Source of the DNA: Acanthaster planci
Lineage: Eukaryota > Echinodermata > Asteroidea > Valvatida > Acanthasteridae
Reading direction: 5' to 3'
Assembly: GCF_001949145.1 (NCBI RefSeq)
Contig: NW_019091424.1
Coordinates: forward strand, 1,400,104-1,464,103
DNA: 64,000 nucleotides
The notes under the pieces were generated by a model. It did not search any database. It saw nothing but the letters and a program-made list of their open reading frames with translations, and was not told where the DNA came from. This document shows, piece by piece, positions 10,896 through 24,900 of this stretch (position 1 is the stretch's first letter; each line of letters begins with the position of its first letter). The translations under genes were made by a program, and so were the position numbers.

Positions 10896-11304
10896 AGACT
10901 GGTCCCCGTCCCTATAGGGACCGGTAGCTAGCTGCACTTTAACGCGTGCGATTAGGCCTGCTAATGTGGATGCTGAATATTAAAATTGTTGTCAGGCCAA
11001 TAGCAATGCTTTGGCATGACTTGCGTTTCAGCGGTAAGGCGAATAATACACAAGTACGGTGTGGTAATTTATTTTTTTCAATGAATATCATCGATAAATT
11101 ATTTACGGCACTTTATTTCAAATCAGTGGTTATTTGGTTAAATTTTAGACTTTGTGGGGAAATGATATTTTCGGTAACGAAAATGAAAAAGCAAACTCGA
11201 CTCCTTCCTTATTTGCATAATACCGGGAGGATTCTGCCGGATTCATTACCCGCTACCGGTCCCTAGGTTTGGAGACTACGTTGGAGACGAGAACCAGTCT
11301 ATTT
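10896..11304. repeat. Inverted-repeat element family M3
   Basis: Left end tagactggtccccgtc...tagggaccggtagc is mirrored at the right by gctaccggtccctagg...gacgagaaccagtcta. A related right-end sequence is found at 16805-16915. It lies only 31 bp after the preceding palindrome. Confidence 0.75.
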
Positions 11305-12996
11305 TTTAGCTTTCTAGAGTAACATGATGTACTATGACTCCTCATTAATATACACTGTGTACATATTGTTCTGCTATGACCAGTAAATATAGAAATATAA
11401 TAGTTTAATAGAAAAAAAATAGTTGTGTAAGATAAAAGTATTTACTGTACCGACGTTCCCGTGATTTAAAGAATGGAAACAATATTTAAAGTGTATTTCC
11501 CAGTTCTTAATTTTGTGTATACATTCTCGAGCTCAAAGCTCTGAAAAGAGCGATTGGTTGCAGTCGGTATTGTCGTATAGAAAGTGTTCATAATTATTAT
11601 AGAATAAAGGTGCTGCACGTTTGTTGGGCGCGTTGCGTACACAATGCGTTCCACTTTCACCTAGACACAGAAATCGAACCATACCACACGTGTGCGTTGC
11701 GTTCGGGCGTCGTTCGCATGGTGAGCGATTCTGACGGAGAGGCCTACTCAACGCTTGGCGCAAGTGCTGACATGCATATGGGAAGGCCCCTTAATATAAT
11801 GTATGCACAAGCTGAAATGTGTAGATCCAAACTACTTGAAAGTTGGCCAACAAGTCACTGGTTAAAGGCCTCTTTAAAGTTTATCTAAGTGTCCATCTCG
11901 TCCATGTCTGCATAATGCTGTAATTCTAACTTCAAATCTATTTGCAACTTCAAAACCGACCGTTTTTTTTAATCCAGAGGACCAAGATGATGAAAGATTG
12001 TGAGGCGTCAATTTCATAACTAACCTAGCTGAGAAAATTTAGAAATGAAGAACATTTTTTCATTGCTTTTTTTCTGCGAGTGTAAATTGCTTATCGCCGT
12101 TGTTTTCCAAATGCGTGTGGAAATGAAGCATTGACCGCGCTCTATCGAGTTAATCGCATAAAAAGACGTCATTCCTGACTAGAAACTCTGTGTACCTGCG
12201 CCGCATGTGGTTTTGTACCGTAATGGTCAATGAAATCCAAGCATTTGTAGTTGACCGCATACAGATTCTTTCAAGTACATTTTGTAATTCCCTGCCCCCT
12301 CTCCCTTGATCATATAGTAAATTCGACCCCCCCCTTCAGAAAACCCCGGCCATCACTTTGGAGCGACCCGTATTCTTTCGTACGAACCGATCTGATGATC
12401 TCTTTTCCCGTGCGACCGTCCCAACCCAGGCCGCATGTGTCTTTTCGCTATTATTTAGCGCAAAGCGAGGATAACTTTCCCTGCCCCTCAAAAACTGACA
12501 GAAGAACGCCCTTTAGGAGAGCACTTTTAGTATTTTGTACACCTGTAAGTACTTGAATTTATACTTCACATTAAAAGAGAAAGTGTTCGTCCCACACACG
12601 GTTGTGATAAAGCGTTCTCGTTTTTTTTTGGCGTGCTTGTGTGCAGTGGCTTAAATCTGTGTTGGGAATTAGGGGGATGGGGAAAGTGGGTTGAATTGCC
12701 TGGGCGTGGAAATTTGAAAGGGGGGGGCTACACCATATACTCTATATAGGGGGCGATGTCCACGATAAAGATGTACATCTTTAATGTGTATCAAATTTAT
12801 GTAGAATTTCACATCAGAATATGGCATGTTTATGGATTTATATAATAAAATTGTTTCCCATTTGTGATTTTGCAAATATGTTAGTCGTTAGGAAATCCTA
12901 AAATTCTCTGCCGTCCATTTAACTTTTTTTGCTCAGTACAAATAAATGGGAGTTGATCATTAGCCTATCCCCCACCTGATAAAAGTGAGTGTGTGG

Positions 12997-13018
12997 GGGG
13001 GTATACATGTATACCCCC
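12997..13018. repeat. Perfect 22-bp palindrome
   Basis: Five G, TATACATGTATA, five C. It is centred on an ACATGT word inside a locally G/C-tract-rich stretch. Confidence 0.9.
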
Positions 13019-13069
13019 ATCCCCTGGGATCTCCGCCCATGTTGGTGTGTCGCGTTCCTAATCGTTCCT

Positions 13070-13102
13070 AATGCGCGTTCCTAATCTAGTAAAATGATTG
13101 GA
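13070..13102 (+). repeat. 33-bp direct repeat, copy 1
   Basis: aatgcgcgttcctaatctag... is repeated exactly at 13535-13567. Additional ttcctaatc words lie just upstream of this copy. Confidence 0.9.
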
Positions 13103-13534
13103 AGTATGCGAGTATGCTCCTGTTAAAAGTCTCTTCTGTCGGAGCATTTCGTGGCACGTGAACTGAACAATTTACAGATAAAAATAAGGGTGGAATCTAT
13201 CAATATGACCGCATGCAAGGACGAAAGTCGAGCCAAATCTGCGGTTAGGTTCTCAGAGGTGAAAAAAATCGATGCCGTTAATTTGGGATTGCGCCCTCTC
13301 CTGCTTAACGGTCACGGTTGTTTTCTTTTAGAAGATTAAAGGCAATGAGGATAACGTACAGTTCGTGGTTATCAGATCTATGTCCACAAATATTTTTCCT
13401 TTTTTTCTTTCTAGTTCTTTTTTACTTGAAACTAATCAGATAAGAAGTGGATATCACACATATAATTCTGAGATATAACAGCGAAGAAGATCGGCGGATA
13501 GGAAGCGAACTCATGAACACAAGCCCTGACACCA

Positions 13535-13567
13535 AATGCGCGTTCCTAATCTAGTAAAATGATTGGA
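13535..13567 (+). repeat. 33-bp direct repeat, copy 2
   Basis: Identical to 13070-13102, 465 bp apart and in the same orientation. The intervening DNA shows no coding capacity. Confidence 0.9.
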
Positions 13568-16500
13568 ATTGCAACATTCATGCAGTAACTGAAAGCTCAG
13601 CGATCAGCGGTTATTTTACGGGATAAACTTCATGAGAAACGATGATGGAATTGTGCGCTCTTCCGACCAAAGTTACGAACCGTTAACGATGTTCCGGAGT
13701 TAAGTGATTGGTGAGTACATGAGTGAGACCAAAATCCTTCCTTTTTAGTATTTTTGTGTGAAAGTTATTGTTAGTTGTTAACATTACGCCATGAGTCGTT
13801 CATTCGTCGTCGTCGGGATAGTGTCGGGGGCTTAGGCTATACGCGATCAGGTGATGGATGATGGCATCGGCAAATATACATGTAAATGGGGACTTCTGTT
13901 GACATAATTCAATAATTGCTGACGATGGTGTTATGGAGGTGGGGCAGTCCACTTCGAGTACTAATACATGCAGTAATGGCAGTGAAAATCCCTACTTTGT
14001 CTGCCTGTCAAGTGCATTGTTAGCATGTTTACTAGACTGTACTATTAGTGTACATGTACATGCACATAGGCCTACACCTAACATGTACACGTGTTGTATA
14101 TTTTGAATCTGCCTGAATACATTAATAATAAGAATAATATTAATCTGTGTCCTGTATGCATGTACAACCTGGCCCACAGGCCTAGCGTGATAACAAATTT
14201 ACATGTATCTTTTAGCAAACCTTACTCACAGTAATGTGCATTGAAACACGTGTGACGATCAGCGTGGGCAAACACGCCACTTTTGAATTTACAGTCATGC
14301 AGATGTGGGACATTTTTGTGTAAAGATATTGCAGTGCGTTGAGTTAGAATAGCACTTTACGCAAAGTTTGACGTAAACTGTGCAACACAGTTATAATATG
14401 TCACACTGTTTGTTGCCATGGATCGACCAATCAGAATTGAGAACTCAAGTTTGCCTGAAAATAAGTATGCATGGTTCGTACAGACATCACTAATTTTTCA
14501 GTAATGGTACCGCTCTATTTCCGTCTGACATGACATGTCAAGTGAGTGATAACATGTCTGTAAGACTGTTAAGAGCCAAAGTTAGCAGGGAAAATTTTGA
14601 ATTTGAAGCATTTACTTTAAACATAATGTAGAAAATGAATGTACCTACGTAGGGCCTACAGTAACTTAAAAGGGTTTGTGCACAGGGTGTCAAGTGGCGT
14701 CCAGTTATGGAAACTCTTTCCTCATCTTTATCTTTCGACCAAGTTGCTGGCTGCCAGAAGTTTGCCTGACAAGGCTAAAAAAGTTGCTAAACCTCTACTT
14801 TGTTTGTGTGAAATGGAGCCTCTATTGGAATGATTGTGTGGGTCGTGTCAAAGTGTAATTTTGATGATCCAAAATTTGTGGCCAAGACAAGTTGGGGGTC
14901 GATGTGGGTGGCCATTTGTAAACTTTCATTCTTGGCAGAAGACAGACTGCCATTTTATTTGGCTTTTTCTTCAAACTTGACAGAAAGTGTATTCTAGCAT
15001 TCACTCAGGTAGGCATGGTAGGCCTACAAATATATATGTTTGTGATCCATTCTTGAATCTTGTTGAGGGTGACCTTGGATTTTATTGACAGGTTTTTTTT
15101 TGTAACACACATATCAATCAAGTCACCTGATTTTCAAGCTGTCGCACGTGCTAAAAACGATTGAATAAATGTGCTTTTAGCACGACTTTCGTGGGTGATG
15201 TATAATTTGACTTCTTTGTCTTTACACGAAGGGCAGATCCACGGACCGACGGGCCATGGCCCCCAGGCCCTCCCCCAAAAAAATTTTTAATGAGAAAATG
15301 AGATAAATCTTTTTTTTTCTTTTTTTTGGGGGGGGCCCTGTGTTTTACATGTACTATCGGTATGTATACATGTCTTCCCAAAGTGTGTAAAAAGCCCTAA
15401 AATGTACTGATAGCCTCCTCCCCCAGAAAGAAAGGCCACAAAACTCACATGAAAAGTTTAAAACTTTTCAGTGCCCCCATGACAAGTTGGCCTCCCCCCC
15501 CATGGTTCTAGAGCTCTGGAGTCTAAAAGAGACATTATGGTAGGGCGATAAATATTTTAATCCTAACCTTCGTCAGCAACTTTCATTAGTTTGAGACTGT
15601 TCCTTTGAACTGTTCCTTCTCTGATCATGTTTTGTGATGATCTGAAACTCCAGGACACGCACACTGTTTGTTGAGTCAGTGGTTTTTTTCCTTCCCGGGA
15701 GACCCATTCTCTGGAAATGTGTCAAGTGTCCAGTCACAACATGTCGACGTTAATTGATGAAGCAGTCACAAACATGTACACAGTGAGCATTCCATTTAAA
15801 AAAAGATTAACATGCTCAGTGTGCACATGGCAAACGTGTACAGATGTACTGAAAGATTGGTCTGGCATTATGCAGCGCATACACTGTTATGTTACGTACC
15901 ATTGCACATGCTCCTGGGGTCTCTCTGGGCCCCCCATGTACCTACTTTTACAATCTGAGCAGGTCAGAGGGGGACTGTCCCCGATGATATATAGACCATT
16001 AACATGTCAGCTCGGGGCAACTTGCGAAAGCATCATTTATTTACAATGCCTGTCTTTTCCCCTTTGCGGATTCTGTAAATAAATCAGGACCTGGCGGGAA
16101 TCAAGACCCTTATTTCCTGAATTAAATGGCCGGGTTGCATTATAATGAGGTGAAGCACCCTACATGTACATGTAGGTCTGTAAATGTACGGCCCATGGCT
16201 TGCATGAATGCTGAATCTGCACCTCATGAATTGTACATGTATTAAACTACACGTATACAAGTAGCTTTCAAGTCTCAACTCGTGAAGATCCATGGTTTTT
16301 AAGAGGAGCACAGGTGAACTAAAATCCTGTCTGTGTTGGTTTGTGTGTCTGGTGTGATCGATGACTGGACTGATCCTTGTCCCTGTTACATGTATTGGGA
16401 CTGGTAGTCAGCTGGCTTCTGGGGTCCGTGGTTGGTTTAGTTCTGTACGTGTGCAGTTGCTTTTTCTAAAATAGAGATGATTTTTACAGTGTACAACTTT

Positions 16501-16741
16501 TCCTGTGCGTGACAGCCGAACACATGGCTCTGGGGAAAACTCCAGAAATGTTTTTTCCCCTGTAGATATGGAAGTGGTCACCCCTAAAGAGCAGGTGAAT
16601 ACGTCTTAACATCGTATTGCGTGCGGAAATGATTCAGCAGAGAGAGTGTTAATCAATTCTAGAAAGTCTTTCAAAGTTTTGTCTTGTGATAGTGTTGCAT
16701 TGTGGGAATGTTACATGTACATGTACTTGCCAATTTCCTCA

Positions 16742-16800
16742 TTAACCCCAACAGTCCTCAGTCCTCCAACAGGTGAAGGATTGAGGACTGTTAGGGTTAA
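16742..16800 (+). repeat. 59-bp TTAA-bounded hairpin, copy 1
   Basis: TTAACCCcAACAGTCCTCA is mirrored by TGAGGACTGTTaGGGTTAA around a 21-bp loop (gtcctccaacaggtgaagga then t). The core is identical to 34513-34567. Confidence 0.85.
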
Positions 16801-16804
16801 CATA

Positions 16805-16915
16805 AACCGGCAGGATTCGTCTAGAATCATTACCCGCTACTGGTCCCTACATTCGGAGGGCATCTGTAAGATGTCTGGAGACTACATGTACATACGGGAT
16901 GGGAACCAGTCTAGA
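16805..16915. repeat. Family M3 right-end fragment
   Basis: Matches 11216-11304 in order: ggaggattc/caggattc, cattacccgctac, ggtccctag/ggtccctac, ggagactac, gggaaccagtctaga. It directly abuts the 59-bp hairpin. Confidence 0.7.
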
Positions 16916-18545
16916 TTGGTGATTTGCAGCATTTTCTATAATTTTGGAATGTGGCTCAGCAGTCACTAATCACGGTTGCCGACATGAAAACAGTTCTAGG
17001 AACAAAAAGTGCAACTACTTCGTAATTGTTCAAAACAAATCCTGCCCCCCATCAGTCTTTGACCCCATTCCACTGTTGATGGGTCGTCAGTTTGCTGTTG
17101 ATGAATGCTACCCCCCCCCCCGAATATCATGGCCAATGCCATGCCCTCCCCTCACTTTGCAAGTTCAGTCTTCAGTCAGGTTCAACAACCTTGCCATGCG
17201 GTACACATCACACAGCAGTTGAGTTATGAATGGTTGCTGTGAATCGACCAATCGATTAACCTCTCAGTTCGCGACCGGGTGCCGGTGAGGTATTCCTCAC
17301 TTCCTGGACCCGCTCGGCCGTCTCCCTTCCACAACAATGCAGGGAACGGTAGCCAACGCACTGGAAAGATCACAGGAAAGGATTGGGTATGCGGAGGTGG
17401 ATGATGCATATGCACCATGCACAAAAATACTAATGGTTCCTTTCGGTAAATGAAGTTACTGGCATCAGTATCGGTACGTCAGGGTCTCGTTTCACTGTGT
17501 CCTGGCTTCGTTCAGCCAGTTGTCACGGTTGTGTGCCTAAAAGATTGTCTCTAGCAGACCGCCCCACGAGTGTGGTCCACTAGTCTTCTGAAGTCAATGC
17601 AAGCTGAAAGGTAGACCAGATGTCTTTCTATAAATTGCATGTATACACATGTAAATATTTTAGGTGTGAATTACATGTACTGCCTGCATTGCGACAGAAA
17701 GGAATCGTTCGATGTACGGTTCACTGGACTTCTCTTAAACTGTAGATCATTTCTTCTCTAGCCGTAAGGATGCCATTCTTCGGGCAGAAGCCTGACTTCG
17801 GACTTTCGTTTGAAATGTTGGGCTAATTCCAGGCCTCAAACAAGGCACATGTACAGTACAATTCATCTGTACATGTATGCACATGTGCCGGTATATCTAG
17901 GCTTCTCCGGCCTCCTTTTTGGGCTCTGGACACAAACTCGACCGGCATCCCTTGTTCTACCTGTAGTTTTAAATTCGGAAACAGTGCTGTGCATGTATGA
18001 TTGAGGTACAGAATGTGTCAGGCTTACACACGTCGAGTATTCATGCATAGTTTCAGTTTCCAAAAGGCACCGTCAACAGTTCCAGCACGGACTGCACGCA
18101 AGTGCTGGCTGGTAGTCCAGATGAGCTTCTTTAGATCTTCAAGCATTACGGACCTAACGATGCACGTTTCACATCTGAGTAACCCACCCAGATTCGGAGG
18201 TCATCATTTTTTTCCCCTTGCCATTTTCAAGAGTATGCTAGAGTCCATCATTTTTACAGACCCTCTCACTCCTAGAGTAAACAAACCGAGAAGGAACCTA
18301 GATACAGGGGTATCTGTGCGCCAGATTCTCTGCGAGGTATTATCCTAATTTTTCATATTTTTCAAAAGCGTACCTTAATTAACATGGCATCTGTCCTTTC
18401 CCTGATGTATGGTGTTCACATTCATGAAAATGATGTTCAGAAAATGGATGACCCTGCATTTGTTACATATTTAGGTACAAAAATTTAAAAGCCAAGCACG
18501 TTCAGCTGTGCACATACCAGATAACATTTTCCTTTCATTCTCCAG

Positions 18546-18945
18546 TGAAAGTCTGTCAGCGAGCCAACAACTGTCGATCGGCGTGTTTGGACGGCAGGGA
18601 GAGCGGCAATCTTAGGCCCACCCCGGGACCAGCTCGTCAGAAAACCATGAGCGCCGCCCGGCAGCGCCACCACCACCACCAGCGGCCGGAGATCCTGTGC
18701 CGGACCTGTGGCCAGGTGCACGAGGCCCAGGGCAACCACCTGTACGACTACTGCGAGAGCGTTGACGAGGAGCTGACCTGCCACATCTGCCTGCAGCCGC
18801 TGGTCTCGCCCACCGACACGATCTGCGGCCACACCTTCTGCGCCCGCTGCATCCGCAGCACCGTCCGCCTGCACAAGATGTGCCCCGTGGACCGCAAGCC
18901 CCTGACCAGCCAGGACTGCCGGCCGTCCAGTTTCATCATCAAGAG
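18546..18945 (+). CDS. LNX: LNX coding exon 1 (RING finger); start codon at 18647
   Basis: Acceptor cattctccag at 18545 and donor gtgggtgg at 18946. The ATG at 18647 (accATGa) is the first in this frame and is followed by a histidine-rich tail, CRTCGQVH, and the RING C45-x2-C48-x11-C60-x-H62-x2-C65-x2-C68-x10-C79-x2-D82. Bases 18546-18646 are open in frame but probably 5'UTR, because LNX proteins begin shortly before this region. Codon use is strongly GC at third positions, unlike the surrounding AT-rich DNA. Confidence 0.9.
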
Positions 18946-21900
18946 GTGGGTGGGGTAATATTTGTTTGGGGGGGGGATGCAGGCAGTGATACCGGTGCAG
19001 CATTTGACAGTCACAAAAAGGACACTTTTGTCCTCGATGAAAGTTGCGAATTGTCCTTATTCTGAAAACTGTCTCGGAACATCACTACACTTTAGGCTGT
19101 TTTCTTGGAATACGGGCGTTTTCACAAAAGTGCACCTCCAAGAGTTTGCGACGCGTTGGCCAATCACAGTGCGCGCATGGAAAGTCGACCCATTGCGCAT
19201 TTGGAAAGGGTCGACAAATTTCGCGCATTGTCATTGGCCAATGCGTTGCAAACTCTTGGAAGCTCACTGTTGCGAATCGCCCGTATTGAGTGATTTTTTT
19301 TTTTTCAGACCCATTTGTCCTTCCAAAAGTGCACTTTTGTCAGTTTTTTGTGTGATGTTTGAGAGAACTTGCTACATGTATGTAATCAGTGAATAACGGA
19401 CCGTAATCTTTGGTCTTGGTACACTATTTTGCCTCTCGAAAATGCCTTTCATGTGAAGATTTTTAAACCACAGAGACCTCATACCTTCATGAATGGGTGC
19501 ACATGTACCGTACCATTCTCACGAACGACACACCCTTCCTCCTGAAATTGAATCCTCCTGCGTTTGAGCACTAGGACAAGTTGTAAACATTTCCGTCCAA
19601 ACAACATCTTGGTTGGATTTGTCAAAACAGCATTCCCTGCAGTTGACAAACCTGTGTGCTTACCAGAACATAGTGGTTGCAATCTGGTCAGATGAGTCTA
19701 CCCGGTAGATCCTGCCCCATATAATTCTCCAATCGCAGGATGTGGCTAAAACCGAATAACCTTTCCGTTGCTAAAAACGCCATCACCAATTGTGACTTGA
19801 CCGACTTGACAAGGATGTGGTGTATCATAACGCAGGGATCATTCGGAGGTCGCTGAGGAGACTACTGTAAGTCAACATTTGACTGTTCATGCACTTAAAT
19901 TACAGAACACGAAAACAAACAGAACTGTTTCCCCCCCCCCACAGTCAGATTTTGGGGAGGACTTGCCATGGGCTCAACATTTCTGGACTTGGGTTTCCCC
20001 TTCAGGACTGGTATATTTTGGCAAACAAGATAAGAGGTGTATATCTGTACAGAGAGACGAGCAGTGTGATCAATCAGTACTGACAGAGAGGTAGTTTTGA
20101 AAGCGTCAGTTTTACACATTATGCATTCAGCGCTCAGACCCAGTACATTGTATATATATACCGCACTTTATGTAGCATCAGGACAATTGGATGGCTTTAG
20201 TCAACGAGGGAAAACAATCCACGATGGTAATGCGCCAGACCAGAGTCCTTGTTTTGTTAAGGACACCAGGGATGCATTGAGTACAGTCCATCATGTTTTG
20301 GAATGAGTCATCTGGCCTTGTGGGAGGTTGTTAGATGGGATTTGGACAAGGCTGGCTGGTCAATTTTACATAAATGCTTGTCGCCGAGTGATGGTGGCCC
20401 TACCTGTTTTGAGAGAGATGCCCCATGTGAGGGATTTGTTCTGTTCCTTGGCCGTCTAAGCAGTAGGCCAGTGCAGTGATTGAAGTGCTCTCCGCTGTTC
20501 ACTCTGTTTGTGTAGCAAGGAGCAGTGGCCTGGGATTTTTCTAGTTCTCCTGCGTGCCGTCAGCCTCTTCACAAGGCTCCGTTAACCATGACTTTCCCCA
20601 CATCCTTCCAAATCTACCAGGAGGCATTTCGAAGGTTTTGTAGTCCTGAACAGATCAACAAAAATAGCTCAGCTACCTGTGCATGAATGTGTTCATATGG
20701 AGCTTGCGATAACTTACATGTACATAACTACATGTACCGGGTAAATGTGGGCTGGGAAATTTGAAACAGCGGCCAAATATTTACCCGATTGCACATTCAT
20801 ACAGCCAAGTACTCATTAAATGCAACATAAAGTATTTTAAAAAAAGTGTCATCCTTGTAGAGGATTGTAGTCATAGTTTGTACATTAAATTGACATTTTT
20901 GTGACAGTGGCGACTCATAGTTGAACCCTCCCATCACCACCTTACACCCATGGTCAGGCTTTAAGCTCCAAGAGGAATGCACTAACATACATGTACCGTA
21001 TTTGGTACCCGAAGGAGAGGATTTTTTTGGGAGGATGGAAAAAAGTCTCTTTACTGCAGAAACCATCGGTACCTTGGAGGCGTAGAGTTGGCATGGTAAC
21101 CCACAGCATGATTGATTGAGATGGATTGATCCACTAGCTGTGAAAATAAGGAACCTCGTTGTGAACACCAGGGGCGAATTTCACAGAGTTGCTTGAGCAC
21201 AGAATTTGCTTAAGCACGAAAGAACCTTGGTTAATAAACAAAGGTTTAACCAGCTCAAACTGTTGTTATTTTCTTGCTAACCAAAAGACAGGTAAATGCC
21301 ATTCCAAAACAATACATCACTAGACGTTTTGGCTGGTAAGCTTTGTCAAGCAAGGTTTTTCATGCTTAAACAAATTTTTCCCTTGAAAGCAGCGCTATGA
21401 AATTGGCCCATGGATGCATTCTCCTGTTATGTATTGAGGCACACACGCACTGTGCATAATCGTTCAGGCTGTTTAACGGTTGTTCCTGAACAAATGACAA
21501 AATTCATTTGGACATGATGGGTCAGGGAGGGGTCGTGGTACGGCATTTGCTTTGCCAGAGGGCTGCGTAGACGGTGACGAATGCAGGAACTTGAATCGCT
21601 CGTCGTTTCAGTAAATCCCCGGCCAAAAGGTTAGGTACCAAGGTGTGCTTACAATGTACAAGGTGTCAGTACGGTAGTTCTCAGATTCAAGAAAGAGTTG
21701 GAGGGATAAAATCTGTCTTCATGGATGCTGTGAGTTGAGTGCAAGGAAGTAAAAATGTTCGTACCATGCAATTTCTGTATTTTGACCATGTTGACAGGAA
21801 GTACATGCACAGACTTACATACATGTGTGGAAGGATCGTGTGAAAGAGATGAAAATTGAAATTATCATTTTAGGCATTTCCTAAGTACATGCCCTGCTAC

Positions 21901-24900
21901 ATGACTTTTAAAATTTTTACTTAATTTCTGTCAAGCGCTCAGCCTACATTCCGCTAGGTTACCGGTATATACACGTAGGGTGCATATTTTCTATTTTCTA
22001 ACATTGAGTTAATCTACATTACTGTACGAGTGTATGGGTCATTCTATCAATTTGGGGTCCCACAGTGTGACAGTTTTGTATCCCAGTTACACCTGACCCG
22101 TGTAAGTCCACAGGGGATACCGATGACGTTAATTTCAAACTATTTCTATTTGTTTGGTAGTTTCATTTCCATTATTTAGTCATTCACTTTGGAAATACAG
22201 TGTACCAGTAAGACTGAGAGAATGTGTTCTGAACTTACAAAATCATGTCTGTCATATGTGACAGGGTCACCCCCCAAAATTGGACCCCCCCCGTTTGTTA
22301 CGTGCCAGTGCGCATTACCTGTATGCACCTCAGGGCCGTTTTCCAATATTCAACTTTGGTTCCTTCTCAGGCGTCATCTGTTTTTTTACTAGCTGACTTT
22401 GAAGCTGTAAGTGCAGTAATCAGTCTAATAATGCCACAGAACATCAAGATGCAAGAAAGCCAAAAATTACAGTCATCCAATGCAGTTTAATCACTTCAGG
22501 CCCACAATCGGGGGTTGGTTTTGGGAACGAAGCCTGAGACGGAGACGAAGTTGAGTACTTGAAAACAGCCCAGGCCTACATGTACATGTGCACATTTGTG
22601 AAGCACTGAAATGTACATGTACACTGTACCTGGTGCCATTACAGCATTTGTGTACACAGGCATGGTGCCTGTCACCAGTCACCTTTGTTATTTGCTTGGT
22701 TCCATTCATTGTGGACATGGTGATTTCCTCTCAAAGAATTTTGCATGTACTGTACGCGTACCATTAAATCACATTCCATCATGCATTATGTGTGAGCCCG
22801 GCCAATTGTGAACTGCATGATCGTACGTTATCCCCGTGAAATCCCACAACAGTAGAATGACACTGAGAAATCACCGGCGCTTGTGTGCGACGTGCTCAAT
22901 CCAACCCGCAGGAGATTTTTGTCACTTTCTGCTTCGGCACCTTACATGAAAGCCACCAGCCAGTGCCTAGAGACTACACGGTGCGTTAACAGCATTGTCA
23001 CGTTTGCTCAAGGCAACCCATTGTCGGTTTGTGTGGCATGACGGTCAAACGAAAATAAAAACACCCATCTGAAGGGAGAATTTGGGGTTGACAGCGGGGC
23101 ATAAAGAGATGATCATAAAGCGATTATGTCATGGTCCTTCTGTTCTATTTCTTGGCACATGGTACCCTGTACATGTATGTGATTGGGGCTACAGTCTTCT
23201 TGTGGTGGGTACATGTACAGTAGTTGTACAGGTCTTCACCAGTAGACCCCTCAAGATTGTGTTACTTTACACCGTTTGTAATGGGTACAGTTACCGTTAG
23301 CTACATGTATTGTTTGCTGAAATACATGTATGTTCCTTGGTTGGCAGTGTCTCACCGAGCCAGCCGCCCGCCCGCCCCGAGACCAGGCGAAAGCAAAGCA
23401 GGACAGGCGGTTTTTGCTTGCCCAAAATGTGAAGAAAGGCAACTTGATTACATAAATCTTGAACACTGATGGACAGGCCTTCATACACAGTACTTCGTAT
23501 TTCCTTGTAAAATACTTGGTGCCGTGGAAAGGGGGCCCTTGTAAAATACTTGGTGCCGTGGAAAGGGGGCCTCTGAATACATACATGTATGTGCATACAT
23601 GTAGCAAGTAGAGGAGTGCCAGTCTCCATTGTTTCCATGGGAGATGACAAGCAATGTTTGACCTTGGCTTGGCAGGAATGGGCAGATATATCCTGCATTT
23701 CAATTATCCTTATTGAAACTGCATTGGGTGGTGTCTGGTTTTGCCTCAAAATGCCTTGTTATTCTCACATGCAAAGGGACCTGTACTTATCCATTCCATT
23801 CAGGGTAATTCCAGAAATTAGGGGTCCATTTTTTTTCGTGTCCCTGTCACATCTGACATGTGATTTTTGTAAGTTCAGAATGCATTTTCTTATTTCCAAA
23901 AGTGATGAATTAGTGCAAATTACCTGCCAGACAAATAGTAATAGTTTGAAGTCAATTCCAGTGATATTTCCATGTCAAATAACAAATGTCAGATGTAACA
24001 GGGATTCAAAAATGTCACACTTTTGGACCATTAATTCCTGGAATTACCGTTTAGGTTTTACACGCAAGCAGTTGAATATTTATCATTTGGTGCTCCGGAA
24101 AACTTGTGTATTTGTTTAAGCTTTGTTAGAATTACTCTGAAATTGCCATGTACTGATGACCATGTGTGGTTTTACCAGCCACTAGCGGGCAAAAATACGA
24201 CTGTGACATTTCGACGGAACTTCAGAGAGAAGTCTGTAGATGTACCCGTACGTACATGTACCAGTGAGTACGGGGTTATGTACATGTACTTCTTTTGTAC
24301 TTAGGATTTTCCACACCACCGACTATTGGAACACAATAGCAGTATGCGGACTAGCACAGTGTACAATAACAGAATGTAGGCCGGTGGATAGTTGTGCCTG
24401 CTGTGCGATAGCCTTCGCATGCTTCCCTGCCTGTTGTAAGAACAGCTGTGAATGGTTCTGTTTACCAACAGGACAGCTTGTCACCATTTGAAGGGAGGTA
24501 TGGGACGGAGAGAATCCCCCCCCCTTTGTGTTGGTCATTGTTTGATCGGAATCTCAGGAATTCTTTACAGACTTCTAGGGGGNTTGCCTGGTATACTTGT
24601 CACAAGTCAACCTTTCCATGGGACTGCATTACCAACAAATACCGGTACTCTTCACGCATACAGTACATGTACCGGTATACGTGATGTACACATTTACTTG
24701 TACATGTGTACATGTACACACTGACTCGTGTAGCTGGCTACATGTACGTACAAGAAGTGTGAGAACTTGAACTGCACTCGTTAAGCCTACTTGTCCTTCA
24801 TATCTTTGCATTCTGTCGATAAATGTCCATTTTATTCAGTGCCCTTTGTGAAATTTTGGAGGCACCGTTAATTAAAATGCCAAGAAATGTTGTCAGTTAT

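Larger units (their letters stand above)
8763..18545. other. Interval between ITM2 stop and LNX coding exon 1
   Basis: Holds the ITM2 3'UTR (length unknown), probably the LNX promoter and 5' non-coding exon(s) (not located), and many repeats described separately. No conserved protein motif seen. The ACATGT word becomes frequent from about 13.8 kb onward. Confidence 0.6.

Noticed and set aside
18485-19003. 172-codon minus-strand ORF
   Set aside because: Antisense shadow of the GC-rich LNX RING exon.
23251-23749. 150-codon minus-strand ORFs
   Set aside because: Overlap the 34-bp tandem duplication and repeats; composition not protein-like.
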